In this document: piece by piece, positions 16,405 through 24,441 of the stretch
Layout of the letters: each line of letters begins with the position of its first letter
Position numbering within the stretch: the stretch's first letter is position 1
Assembly (NCBI GenBank): GCA_029237685.1
Contig: JAQZBV010000013.1
Coordinates: forward strand, 1 to 37,483
Direction of reading: 5' to 3'
Source of the DNA: Cytophagaceae bacterium
GTDB taxonomy: Bacteria; Bacteroidota; Bacteroidia; Cytophagales; Cytophagaceae
DNA length: 37,483 nt
Program-made: the position numbers and the translations under genes
Notes under the pieces: model-generated
Told to the model about the DNA's origin: nothing
What the model saw: the letters and a program-made list of their open reading frames with translations, nothing else
Database searches by the model: none

Positions 16405-16902
16405 TTACTGGGCAAGCAATTCGTCCAGGTTGTTGAGGCCAGCAGTGAAGCCCTCTTTGAATCCCATTTCAATTATTTTTTCCAGGTCTTCAGTAGTTTC
16501 ATGAATTATTTCAATGGAAACTAATGTATGGCCATCTGCTGTTTCACTAAAGATATTGTTCCACTTAGAACTTGGAAATGCATGGTTAGGTTTTCCGTTC
16601 TCATCGCAAAAAGCATCCGCCCATGAAATATTTTTCATTGAAGCAATCGATTGGTAGTCTGCTCTGGCCCAATGCTCTTCTCCTTCTGGCCCCACCATGG
16701 CATACAACCAATGGCCGCCTTCTTTAAAATCCAGTGTTTTAGTTTGGGCTTTCCAAGGTTTCGGGGCCCACCATTGATCCAGCAATTCCGCTTGTGTCCA
16801 AGCAGCCCATACATTTTTTACAGGCGCTGCAAATTCTCTTTCTACATTCACTTTCTTGTTGACCTTGTCAACAGAGAAATTCATTAAAAGGCTACTTTTC
16901 AT
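16405..16902 (-). CDS. AHSA1/SRPBCC-family protein
   Basis: About 165 residues of the Aha1 C-terminal-like (SRPBCC) family: KVNVEREFAAPVKNVWAAWTQAELLDQWWAPKPW, FKEGGHWLYAMVGPEG, a W-A-D-A-F strand and a C-terminal helix IIEMGFKEGFTAGLNNLDELL. Proteins of this family often pair with ArsR regulators, exactly as here, but the ligand is unknown. I chose the ATG at 16902, which overlaps the arsR stop (16892) by 11 bp. An ATG at 16884, just past that stop, is a credible alternative, and the frame itself is open to 16935. Expression is likely controlled by the arsR promoter/operator. Terminated by the hairpin at 16350-16379. Confidence 0.85.
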   Translation of the reverse strand: MKSSLLMNFSVDKVNKKVNVEREFAAPVKNVWAAWTQAELLDQWWAPKPWKAQTKTLDFKEGGHWLYAMVGPEGEEHWARADYQSIASMKNISWADAFCDENGKPNHAFPSSKWNNIFSETADGHTLVSIEIIHETTEDLEKIIEMGFKEGFTAGLNNLDELLAQ

Positions 16903-17218
16903 TTTTTTTTGAGTTGAGGTTAACAAGTACTTCATCCAATTGACTGAAACGTTTTTCCCATTGCTTTTTGAGTTGTTCCAACCATTTGTCTACATCTTTC
17001 ATTTTTTTTGGGTTGTAGTGGTAGTAAATTTCCCGCCCTACTTTTTCCTGCTTCAGCAGCTCGCATTCCGCCAGTATTTTTATGTGTTTCGATACACCCT
17101 GACGGGTAGAATCGAAATGTTCGGCGAGTGCATTGGGAGTCATGGCCTGAGCCGCAACAAGCGCCAGTATGGCTCTGCGCGTAGGATCCGCGATGGCATT
17201 GAAAATGTCCTGTGTCAT
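16892..17218 (-). CDS. ArsR-family winged-helix transcriptional regulator
   Basis: A protein of about 108 residues starting MTQDIFNAIADPTRRAILALV, the usual opening of ArsR regulators. The frame could extend to 17284, but that would run through the promoter and operators, so the ATG at 17218 is preferred. The helix-turn-helix is AMTPNALAEHFDSTRQGVSKHIKILAE and the wing is EKVGREIYYHYNPKKM. No Cys-rich metal site is present, so it belongs to the non-metal class found beside AHSA1 proteins. It overlaps the AHSA1 gene. Two 16-bp inverted repeats around a -7/-33 promoter directly upstream suggest strong self-repression, perhaps relieved by a ligand. Confidence 0.9.
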   Translation of the reverse strand: MTQDIFNAIADPTRRAILALVAAQAMTPNALAEHFDSTRQGVSKHIKILAECELLKQEKVGREIYYHYNPKKMKDVDKWLEQLKKQWEKRFSQLDEVLVNLNSKKNEK

Positions 17219-17234
17219 ATTTATAATTAATAGC

Positions 17235-17250
17235 GCAACTATATGGTTGC
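17235..17250. promoter_or_regulatory. Operator 1 for the ArsR regulator (predicted)
   Basis: GCAACTATATGGTTGC is a 16-bp inverted repeat (GCAAC-N6-GTTGC) just downstream of the -7 box on the minus strand, so it covers the likely transcription start. It matches operator 2, whose centre lies 26 bp away. Confidence 0.7.
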
Positions 17251-17281
17251 AAATATATGAGCAACTATTTAGTTGCGCAAA
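17250..17281 (-). promoter_or_regulatory. Bacteroidota-type promoter of arsR-AHSA1
   Basis: On the minus strand TTTG (17281-17278) and TATATTTG (17257-17250) are separated by 20 nt. They match the -33 TTTG / -7 TAnnTTTG consensus described for Bacteroidota. Operators flank and fill it: one in the spacer, one at the expected start. It is the best promoter visible in the window. Confidence 0.75.
17261..17276. promoter_or_regulatory. Operator 2 for the ArsR regulator (predicted)
   Basis: GCAACTATTTAGTTGC is a perfect inverted repeat of GCAACTA with a 2-bp centre. It occupies the spacer between the -33 and -7 elements. Its outer edge AGTTGCGC mirrors GCGCAACT at 17233-17240, so the whole 17233-17278 region is also an inverted repeat. 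Confidence 0.7.
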
Positions 17282-17350
17282 CAAAAAGGCTGTTTTTTTG
17301 AGAAAATAATTTGAAAGGGTTTAATTCATCAAACTACAGCATAGAATGAG

Positions 17351-19099
17351 CTATTTTGATGCCAGAGCATTTATAACGGCTTGTCTCAAGGCGGAGTAGC
17401 TCCCTGTTTCGATGAGTTGTACGGCAGTTGAAGCGTTTATCCCACAAGCGGGTGTAGTGATAAGGGGAATTCCTTTGGCAATTGCCTTGAGTAAGCGACG
17501 GGGTTGATGTTCTACATAAGTAGGGTAAATGACAAGCCGGATTTCGGAAAAATTCCCATTGAATTTTTCTACCGCTAATCCTTTCCAGAAATCATTTTGT
17601 TCTATAGCATTACCTGCGATTACCAACCGTAAAGAAAGTTCGTCGGCTAGTTTTCTGATTTCATAGGCCCCTTTTCTTCCAACGGCGGAAGCAGGAAAAA
17701 GTATTTTACTCCCTTTTATTTCGTGCACTTTTTCTATGGGTATTGACCACTGAAGTTTTTTTACCTTATTAAAAAATAGTGCGGCAATCTCCTCATGAGG
17801 AGTAACAATTGTTTTTGCTCTGGTCAGTGCTTTGTTCTCCAGTTCAATCAACTGTTGCGGAGCACGAAAGTCTTTTAAGGTTTTACTGTCTTGATAGTGT
17901 GCGTGAGCCATGTCCAAACGCTCATGCAATTTTTCAATGGGCAATCGCGTCATCAGCACATCGAATGTTCTTCCTCCCAAGGCTCCTGTTTCAAATAGAA
18001 AAGGAAGTAGATTCTGTGCTACGACTACATGAGTGGATTCAATCGGAATCAGGCGCGCTGCTCGTTTCGCTATTTTTTTATCGAGCTTTAAACTCAGTTG
18101 AAATACATTCGTTTTGCTTTTAACCGCCCATCGAGCTGCCAATATTCTATATAAACCAGCCAGAGTCGTTGCTTTTATTTTGTTCTTAGGAAAGGTATGC
18201 CAATTGTAACGATCGCTTTTAAACAGACGGGTTGGGTTGAGGGGTACAATACAGTAATCGTCCGGATCAGCATTGTTTTTTATATACTCCTCATACTCCG
18301 GCCATTTTTCATCTAGTATATAAGTAGTCAATGCTTGTTCCTGTTTAATGGAAGACCTGTCGGGATGTTTGAAACAAGCCAAGTTTCCACAGGAATAACA
18401 ATCGTTGAGTGTATTGGATTGCCGTAAGCCCGGACTTTGTTTCCCCCCTTGATCCTCTGCAGCATCACTTCTAAAAACGACAAGTAATTTGTCTGTTGTC
18501 AATTCGACTTCTATGCGAAAGCTTTTCGAAAAACGAAACCGGAGGTCAATGTAATTCCATTTCACTGTCGCATCACGGTCTTGCTCCGCCAGCGAACCTG
18601 GAATGACGCGGGTATGCCGGTGTCTTTCCAGGATATCAAAATTAGCTTTTAACGCTGCGTCGTATAAAGCGTTAGATATTTGGCAAAGTCCACCTGCAAC
18701 AGTAGGCACAATACAACCTTCTCGAATCTCTCTACCGATGACATATCCTTTTCCGAAATTGGGGTTACCCATGTGTTTCCAAAAGCTAAAAACTTCATTG
18801 GCTTTGATTTCCAAGCCATGAAGTTTGCGCACAGCGATGCGAAGGTTTTCTATTTTACCTGCAGTCAGGATCCAATTGTCCGCGTTGTCAGAAGGATTCC
18901 AAAGTTCGCTTTCAGATAACGCGATCACAGGTTTGTCTTTTAACAGACCCTCATCCTTAAATCGTTTCAAGGGAGAAAGGAAATTTTTGAACACACGTTT
19001 TCCTTTCAAGACGGTCGACTTCAATCGGAAAATCGATTCGTTGAGGAGGTTGTGTTGTTCGGTTAATTCTTTTCTTGTTCCCACTGATTTAGAAGGCAC
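17351..19099 (-). CDS. VanW domain - Cys cluster - glycosyltransferase-like fusion protein
   Basis: A 582-residue protein in three parts. Residues ~76-215 are a VanW domain: NEVFSFWKHMGNPNFGKGYV, AGGLCQISNALYDAAL with Cys139, DILERHRHTR, and DATVKWNYIDLRF. Residues 234-246 hold the compact motif CYSCGNLACFKHP (Cys234, Cys237, Cys242, His245), a possible metal site. Residues ~255-582 resemble a GT-B glycosyltransferase, with ILFPASAVGRKG (466-477), LVIAGN and YPTYVEHQPRRLLKAIAKGIPLITT (525-549) like the donor-binding half of GT4 enzymes. No signal or membrane helix is present, so it should be cytosolic. It starts with GTG since no ATG is available and TAA lies 3 codons upstream. VanW's role is unknown even in vancomycin-resistance clusters; a cell-surface glycan role is inferred. 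Confidence 0.75.
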   Translation of the reverse strand: MPSKSVGTRKELTEQHNLLNESIFRLKSTVLKGKRVFKNFLSPLKRFKDEGLLKDKPVIALSESELWNPSDNADNWILTAGKIENLRIAVRKLHGLEIKANEVFSFWKHMGNPNFGKGYVIGREIREGCIVPTVAGGLCQISNALYDAALKANFDILERHRHTRVIPGSLAEQDRDATVKWNYIDLRFRFSKSFRIEVELTTDKLLVVFRSDAAEDQGGKQSPGLRQSNTLNDCYSCGNLACFKHPDRSSIKQEQALTTYILDEKWPEYEEYIKNNADPDDYCIVPLNPTRLFKSDRYNWHTFPKNKIKATTLAGLYRILAARWAVKSKTNVFQLSLKLDKKIAKRAARLIPIESTHVVVAQNLLPFLFETGALGGRTFDVLMTRLPIEKLHERLDMAHAHYQDSKTLKDFRAPQQLIELENKALTRAKTIVTPHEEIAALFFNKVKKLQWSIPIEKVHEIKGSKILFPASAVGRKGAYEIRKLADELSLRLVIAGNAIEQNDFWKGLAVEKFNGNFSEIRLVIYPTYVEHQPRRLLKAIAKGIPLITTPACGINASTAVQLIETGSYSALRQAVINALASK

Positions 19100-19123
19100 G
19101 TACGATTAGGATCAATTTAATTG

Positions 19124-20182
19124 CTATTTCCAACTGTAATTTTTTGACCAGGTATAAAACGCCTCCAGTTCTTTTGGATGGCCTTTGAGCCATTTTTTAA
19201 CTGACGGATCCTCAGAGGTGGCGAAAGCAATATAAGAGAAGGTTTCAGTTAAGTTTCGCTCTTTCATTTCTATGAAATAAGGTGCGTAATACTCCCAGTA
19301 AAAACCAAAATTGTCTTTTTGCATTTCCTCCATATAAGCACAAACGGTTTCAAATTTTCTTTGAAACAGCTGTACCTCTGTTTTCTTTTTGTTCTTTTTA
19401 TCGTAGTCCAATGCGGCATCCATAGAAAGAATCATATCAATGGTAGAGAAACTATTTTCTGTTACCTTCCCATTTTTTACGGTGTCGGCAAGCATTTCTG
19501 AATCGATATTAATGGTAATGGAGTTTTTCCCCGTTTTCTCAATATTGCCTTTTAATAGGTTTTGCATTCCTGCTAAGTTTTCTTTGGCTCTTTGACTTTC
19601 AGGTTCTAGAACAAAAAATCTGCAATAAGCCATGAGAGAAGGAATTCGTTTTTTTTCGCTTAACAACCTGGCTAAGGCATTGTGAGAACCAGGATGTTTT
19701 GGATTCAGGGTTACGGATTTTTGGAAGGACAAAATAGCCTCATCGTATCTTTTAACACCGGCCAGCGCAATGCCTTTATTGAAATGTATTTGATAGAAAT
19801 CAGGAAATTTTTTTATCCCTTCCTCGTATACGGCTAACGCTTTATCAATTTGCTTTAAGCCATCGTAGGCATCCGCACACGTAGAGTATACGTATTTTAA
19901 ATCTTCATCATCCGGATGTTTTGCTATGGCAAGCTGACAGCAGGTAATGGCTTCTTCCAGTTTATTTTGAGCAGAAAGAGTCAGCGCCTTTTCTGCCAGC
20001 GCAAGCAAATTGTCTTTATCCAATGCTAAGGCTTTATCGTATGTTGCCAGCGCTGACTCATAGTCTCCTTTGTCATGGAAAGCAACTCCTTCGTTGACTA
20101 GATTTTCAGCGGCTTCTTTCTGTTGACCAAATGCGATGCTACTCCATAAGAGTATCGCAAACAATGTAAAAATATTTTTCAT
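19124..20182 (-). CDS. Secreted TPR-repeat protein
   Basis: This 352-residue protein has a signal peptide (MKNIFTLFAILLWSSIAFGQ). About five tetratricopeptide repeats follow at ~25-195: AAENLVNEGVAFHDKGDYESALATYDKAL, then KALTLSAQNKLEEAITCCQLAI, ADAYDGLKQIDKALAVYEEGI and KGIALAGVKRYDEAILSFQKSV. The C-terminal ~150 residues (from KNSITINIDSEMLADTV to ELEAFYTWSKNYSWK) are a mixed domain I do not recognise. TPRs mediate protein-protein contacts, here in the periplasm. The gene precedes the VanW fusion by only 24 bp, so it may share its transcript. A perfect 18-bp palindrome lies ~95 bp upstream of its ATG. Confidence 0.8.
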   Translation of the reverse strand: MKNIFTLFAILLWSSIAFGQQKEAAENLVNEGVAFHDKGDYESALATYDKALALDKDNLLALAEKALTLSAQNKLEEAITCCQLAIAKHPDDEDLKYVYSTCADAYDGLKQIDKALAVYEEGIKKFPDFYQIHFNKGIALAGVKRYDEAILSFQKSVTLNPKHPGSHNALARLLSEKKRIPSLMAYCRFFVLEPESQRAKENLAGMQNLLKGNIEKTGKNSITINIDSEMLADTVKNGKVTENSFSTIDMILSMDAALDYDKKNKKKTEVQLFQRKFETVCAYMEEMQKDNFGFYWEYYAPYFIEMKERNLTETFSYIAFATSEDPSVKKWLKGHPKELEAFYTWSKNYSWK

Positions 20183-20274
20183 AGGTTATGGTTAAGTGAG
20201 GATTTGATCTGCTTCAATGATATGAAGGATAGAAGTTTAAAGCAATGTTAATCCGTAATTCAAATCATGCTCAG

Positions 20275-20292
20275 CATTGATCATGATCAATG
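20275..20292. promoter_or_regulatory. Perfect 18-bp palindrome
   Basis: CATTGATCATGATCAATG equals its own reverse complement and lies in the 165-bp gap upstream of the secreted TPR gene (ATG at 20182). The size and symmetry fit a binding site for a dimeric regulator. No regulator gene is nearby. Confidence 0.45.
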
Positions 20293-20347
20293 TTTACGAA
20301 GAATAAGAATCAACGGTTTTTCAAAGGGATGGATTTTACAGCCTCTG

Positions 20348-21808
20348 TTACTTTTTACTTTCCTTAGCTTTTTTTACTACTTTCTTTATTTCGCGCAATT
20401 GCTTTTTGCTGGTCACGTTATTATTTTTACTATCTAGAACATGGCTCAATTCATCCAAGGTTTTATTGTACTGCGCCTCTTCTCTTGCTTTTATTTTTTT
20501 GAGCTCAAGGTCTGTTAGCTTGCGTCCGAAAGTTTTATACCAATGGTCGTCATAAAGTGTTTCCCAAGGTATATTTCCATTTTCGTCTTTAGGATTTAAC
20601 TCCGCTCTAACGCATGTATTGAGAATTTTGAAGGCATAGTCTAACTCAAAAAAACCAGTAAATTTTTGTTTGACGTTTGCTGTATCGTTCAAATAGAATT
20701 CATAATAAAATCTATATTCTTCGCTGTCTGGTATTTTTACATCGCCATTCTGTCTCGAAGAAGATACGAAATCTCCATAGACAAGGGGTTCAAATGTGAG
20801 TGGGTATTTGGCATAGGTCTTAATCCATTTTGTTGTACTGTCAACAACTCTTATTTTTAAGCTGTCTGCTTGTTGCCTGCCGTCTTCGTAGTAAAACTCT
20901 GCATTGATCAAATCGTCGTATGAATTGTAGAAATATTTTATCAAAGTCGGATTAGCTAGTTTCAGGCTATCGACATTTATGAACATCTTAATAGAAATCA
21001 ACTTGTCATTTTCGTAAGTATAATCTATTTGAGGAAACAACTTGCCGGTATAGGTGATGAGATCGTTGTTGTTCTTATAAAAAGATTCTCTGATTAAATG
21101 ATTGTTTGAATCATAGGCTCGGATAACTTTAAAATAACCGAGGCTATTGATGAAAGGTTTGTTGTCGCTGTTGTAAGAATATTTTTTGACTTGATTGTTG
21201 CGACTATCGTAGCTGCTTACATCTATTGTCTGAAAGAGGGAAGATTTAATGGGTGTATTATTTTGTAAGTAGGTAATGACGCTGTCACCGTCTTTGTTTT
21301 TATGACGTTGTGTTTCAGGATTAAATCCTTTTATTTGTCTTTTTTCGTTTAGTCTTAATAAGTTGATATAGTTGGCAGGAGCGTTTAATGTTAATTGTAA
21401 AAGGTTATTGTTATCTTGTTCAAATGTAGTGGGTCTTTCGCCATTCCCTCTGCCAGTCATCAGTTCTAATGAAAAGCTATCCGTCTGTCTATAAATACTT
21501 TTCAAGACGGTCAGTGTTTTCCCTGAATTCTTGTCATAAAAGATAAGATCTAATTGATGGGGTGATTTTAATGTATCTGTTGTATACTTGCTTGCGATCA
21601 ACATTCCATTGTGTTCCATACCTTGCCCCCCTAGAGGGATGCCATCCATTATAAATTGAAAATGGTGGTCTGTAAAGAATACCATCTTATCTCCTTCGGA
21701 ATGTTTGCTGACATTGAAATATTCTCCGGGGGGAATTTGTGCTACTGAAACATGGGCATTAAAAACGCCAGACGTCAAGCTTAGCAGCAATAAAAGAGTA
21801 TTTTTCAT
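20348..21808 (-). CDS. Secreted protein with YD-like repeats, function unknown
   Basis: About 486 residues from the ATG at 21808, which opens a clean signal peptide (MKNTLLLLLSLTSGVFNAHVSVAQ). The frame extends 18 codons further, but that extension (MTITKNKTTEIKSKRTGY) would bury the signal. The middle has tyrosine-aspartate-rich strands such as YDSRNNQVKKYSYNSDNKP, AYDSNNHLIRESFYKNNND, YTYENDKLISIKMF and YFYNSYDDLINAEFYYEDGR, which resemble the YD repeats of RHS-type or MORN-like beta structures. The C-terminus is very lysine-rich (REIKKVVKKAKESKK). There is no enzyme motif, lipobox or T9SS tail. Neighbours give no clear hint of function. Confidence 0.65.
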   Translation of the reverse strand: MKNTLLLLLSLTSGVFNAHVSVAQIPPGEYFNVSKHSEGDKMVFFTDHHFQFIMDGIPLGGQGMEHNGMLIASKYTTDTLKSPHQLDLIFYDKNSGKTLTVLKSIYRQTDSFSLELMTGRGNGERPTTFEQDNNNLLQLTLNAPANYINLLRLNEKRQIKGFNPETQRHKNKDGDSVITYLQNNTPIKSSLFQTIDVSSYDSRNNQVKKYSYNSDNKPFINSLGYFKVIRAYDSNNHLIRESFYKNNNDLITYTGKLFPQIDYTYENDKLISIKMFINVDSLKLANPTLIKYFYNSYDDLINAEFYYEDGRQQADSLKIRVVDSTTKWIKTYAKYPLTFEPLVYGDFVSSSRQNGDVKIPDSEEYRFYYEFYLNDTANVKQKFTGFFELDYAFKILNTCVRAELNPKDENGNIPWETLYDDHWYKTFGRKLTDLELKKIKAREEAQYNKTLDELSHVLDSKNNNVTSKKQLREIKKVVKKAKESKK

Positions 21809-21920
21809 GTAACCTGTTCTTTTTGATTTTATTTCAGTCGTTTTATTTTTTGTTATAGTCATCCGGTAATTTCCTTGAGGATATTTTCATTTTATTTAAG
21901 TATAATTTTCATTATGCCAG

Positions 21921-22649
21921 TCATTTCTTTTCAGTAACCCCAATCATCACCCCAAAATTACCATCCGTCTGCACCCAATTCTTCTCCGGCAAATAGGTTC
22001 TGGATACAAATCCATCGAGGTACAAGGCTTGCTTGCAACCTAGAGACTTAAAATAATTGGCGAAGTCATAAAAGTTAATTTTTTCTTTAGACATGGCAAA
22101 GACCACGTCATTGTTAGGTAAAATGCCCACTCCATTTCTAATGTTCAAATTAGCGGAGCCTTCTTTAAAGGCAGGATGAATCGAGCCATCGATAACCAGC
22201 ATAGGTCCGGATTGTGTGGCGTAGTTGATTTGTCCCGAATGGATGAATTTTCCTGTTTCGCAAATCGCCGCTTTATTGTCCGTGGTGATATAAAATATGC
22301 CGTTGGGTTTCATGTAAAAATTCCCACCGCCTGATGAAGTGTCAAGAGCTGCCAATAGTTTCTTTTCCTGAATAAAAAGTCCCTGAGGAGAATGATCGGC
22401 TTTGTACATGCCGGCATTAGCCGCGAAGACTAAGTTCAGTTTATTTTTGTCCAGGTAATTTTTCAGGTTTTGAATACTGTTTAAAGTAGAACCTTTGTCG
22501 TCCTTCCAGTATAACTTCACATCGTAAGCTTTTAGATCGACTGAATAACTTACGATTTTTTCTTCCTGTAGGGAATAATGGGTGTTGAAAGAAAAAACTC
22601 CAACCGTTAGGGATAAAGCGATTGTCAGTATAAAGGTTTTATTTTTCAT
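21921..22649 (-). CDS. Phosphodiester glycosidase family protein (NAGPA-like/DUF2233)
   Basis: About 242 residues with a signal peptide (MKNKTFILTIALSLTVGVFSF). The NAGPA/DUF2233 pattern is seen in VFAANAGMYKADHSPQGLFIQEKKLL, GGNFYMKPNGIFYI, ATQSGPMLVIDGSIHPAF, RNGVGILPNNDVVFAMSKEKINFYDFANYFKSLGC and LYLDGFVSRTYLPE. This fold includes the enzyme that uncovers mannose-6-phosphate in animals and bacterial exopolysaccharide-processing proteins, so an extracytoplasmic action on glycan phosphodiesters is likely (inference). The ATG at 22649 lies 5 nt past the stop of the upstream reductase gene. A longer start at 22667 would overlap that gene and is less likely. Confidence 0.85.
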   Translation of the reverse strand: MKNKTFILTIALSLTVGVFSFNTHYSLQEEKIVSYSVDLKAYDVKLYWKDDKGSTLNSIQNLKNYLDKNKLNLVFAANAGMYKADHSPQGLFIQEKKLLAALDTSSGGGNFYMKPNGIFYITTDNKAAICETGKFIHSGQINYATQSGPMLVIDGSIHPAFKEGSANLNIRNGVGILPNNDVVFAMSKEKINFYDFANYFKSLGCKQALYLDGFVSRTYLPEKNWVQTDGNFGVMIGVTEKK

Positions 22650-22654
22650 GAGCT

Positions 22655-23230
22655 CTACTTCATACATGCAGGTTGATAATGCAAAGCAACAACACCGGAA
22701 TCGTACACTTTTGATTGGATCAATTTCATTTGAGCATAGTGGCTGAGATCAGGAAACAATAGTCGGCCTCCGCCTATTGCCGTAGGACAGATTTGCAAAT
22801 GGTATTCGTCGATTTGATTTGCTTTGATTAGTGATTGAGCCAAAGATAAGCTGCCCCACAGCACCATGTCTTTGCCTTCTTGTGCCTTTAATTTTTTCAC
22901 TTCTTCCACAGCATCGCCTTTCATCACTTGCGCTGCTGTCCATCTGCCCCAGGGGGCGTCAGTCAAGGTATTGGAGAATACAATTTTAGAAAGGCTATTA
23001 AGTTTATCGGCAATGATTTCTTTGTCTGTAGTCGCCGTTGGCCAGAAGTCTGCAAAAAGATGGTAGGTCACTCTGCCCAAAAGCATGGTGTCGATGGATT
23101 CTAGAAATTTCAATTGATCCTGATCGGAAAATTGATTGGCTTCAGTGGAAGGGAAAAAGTCCAGTTGTCCATTTTTATCGGCTGCGTAACCATCGAGCGA
23201 TATCCATTCTTCCAGGATTAATTTTCTCAT
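22655..23230 (-). CDS. Dihydrofolate reductase family (RibD C-terminal-like) protein
   Basis: A 191-residue protein of the DHFR-like fold: RKLILEEWISLDGYAADKNG at the start, FLESIDTMLLGRVTYHLFADFWP around 43-65, KIVFSNTLTDAPWGRW, MVLWGSLSLAQSLIKANQIDEYHLQICPTAIGGGRLLFPD and a final strand VYDSGVVALHYQP. The LLGR..Y and GGGRLLF motifs are NADPH-binding features of this broad family, which includes RibD reductases. Members are mostly uncharacterised small reductases, so a folate role should not be assumed. The glycosidase gene follows immediately and may be co-transcribed. Upstream lies a 101-bp divergent gap shared with the GT61 gene. Confidence 0.88.
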   Translation of the reverse strand: MRKLILEEWISLDGYAADKNGQLDFFPSTEANQFSDQDQLKFLESIDTMLLGRVTYHLFADFWPTATTDKEIIADKLNSLSKIVFSNTLTDAPWGRWTAAQVMKGDAVEEVKKLKAQEGKDMVLWGSLSLAQSLIKANQIDEYHLQICPTAIGGGRLLFPDLSHYAQMKLIQSKVYDSGVVALHYQPACMK

Positions 23231-23331
23231 ACTAGTTTCTTTTAAGCTTGGAGTTGAAAATTAATTGATTCATTGTATCAATATATAAAATAGTCGTAAT
23301 TTATACTAGTTAAGCCGGCAACACGAGTATA

Positions 23332-24438
23332 ATGAAAGTGGTAAAAAGAATAAAAAACTTGATGGCTAAAAGGCTCATTGAAAAGCTCGAGAGAAGGTTT
23401 TGGAAAATTGACACCCACCTGGAAAGGGAATACTGTGTTCTCTATACTACCAATTCCTGGGCAGAAGACATGGAAGTAGAAAAGAATCAGTTTCAGTTGC
23501 AAAACAGACTGCCGTTCTTTTATTTTTTTGTGGAGATGGAATCCAGGTATCATTATGCATACAAAATACCTGTATTGCTCGAACCCAAGCGAGGATGGCT
23601 CATCGATGAAAAGCATCACACTCTTTTTTCGAGGTCATTTCCTTATTACAACAATCCTTTTTCCGGCAGAATATATTACCCTGAACTATTTTTTTACTTG
23701 TGGCCTTTTAAGAAAATCAAAGAAGTAGAACGGGCGATTTCTATACCATACGGTTGGGAAAACTATTTCCATTTTTTTATGGAAACATTGCCTCAGTTCT
23801 TGATGCTACAAGAGCAAGGTATTGACAAAAACGTGCCGGTCATTATCCCTCAACAGGCGATGAGCTTTTCCTATGTAAATGATTTTTTCAAGTTGAATCC
23901 ATTACTTGACGGACGTACTATCATCGTACAACCTCCAAATGAGTACATCCGGGTAAAAAGAGAAACGCACGTATTCAAGGAAGTAGGATTTTCAAAAGAG
24001 TATATCTATCAGTTGTTAAATGGGTTTTATGACCAGTCCTTTTTTGAGAACCAAGGCATCCGCAGCATCTATTTAAAAAGAGGAGCGGACAAACAACGAG
24101 CGCTTGTCAATACTTTAGAGATCGAGCAATACCTTACCGGTTTAGGCTATGAGATCATCGATGCGGAAAAGATGTGTTTGGCCGAGCAGATAGAGTTGTT
24201 TTCTTCGGCCTCTAAAATCATTGGCATACACGGTGCCGGATTGACCAATATTATATTTCGGTTTGGAAGACCTTTAGAAGTGATTGAAATTTTCCCGGAA
24301 GGGCATGCGCCGGAACATTACAAGATTTTATCGGCTACGTTGGGATATAATTACAGCTCCATAACTGGTCTTAGCCTTGATGTCAATAAGCAATTTCAGC
24401 TTCCTCTCGAAAAGCTAAAAGCATGGAAGTCACTCTAG
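23332..24438 (+). CDS. Glycosyltransferase family 61 protein
   Basis: A 368-residue protein with the GT61 (DUF563) pattern. The central motif AISIPYGWENYFHFFMETLPQFLML (about 137-160) holds the W-x-N-Y-x-H-F signature. A later LKRGADKQRALVNTLEIEQYLTGLGYEIIDAEKMCLAEQIELFSSASKIIGIHGAGLTNIIF region carries the G-x-H-G-A-G-L-T-N donor-site motif. GT61 enzymes transfer xylose, arabinose or GlcNAc in eukaryotes, and bacterial members act on cell-surface glycans. No membrane helix is seen. It is the only plus-strand gene between 0.8 and 29.4 kb. Its stop lies 3 bp from that of the convergent FkbM gene. Confidence 0.88.
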   Translation: MKVVKRIKNLMAKRLIEKLERRFWKIDTHLEREYCVLYTTNSWAEDMEVEKNQFQLQNRLPFFYFFVEMESRYHYAYKIPVLLEPKRGWLIDEKHHTLFSRSFPYYNNPFSGRIYYPELFFYLWPFKKIKEVERAISIPYGWENYFHFFMETLPQFLMLQEQGIDKNVPVIIPQQAMSFSYVNDFFKLNPLLDGRTIIVQPPNEYIRVKRETHVFKEVGFSKEYIYQLLNGFYDQSFFENQGIRSIYLKRGADKQRALVNTLEIEQYLTGLGYEIIDAEKMCLAEQIELFSSASKIIGIHGAGLTNIIFRFGRPLEVIEIFPEGHAPEHYKILSATLGYNYSSITGLSLDVNKQFQLPLEKLKAWKSL

Positions 24439-24441
24439 GTA

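Noticed and set aside
17219..17284. Longer start for the ArsR gene
   Set aside because: The extension would cross the promoter and both operators, and the ATG at 17218 gives the standard ArsR N-terminus.
20348..21862. Longer start (21862) for the YD-like secreted protein
   Set aside because: The first 18 residues are charged and would hide the signal peptide that begins at 21808.
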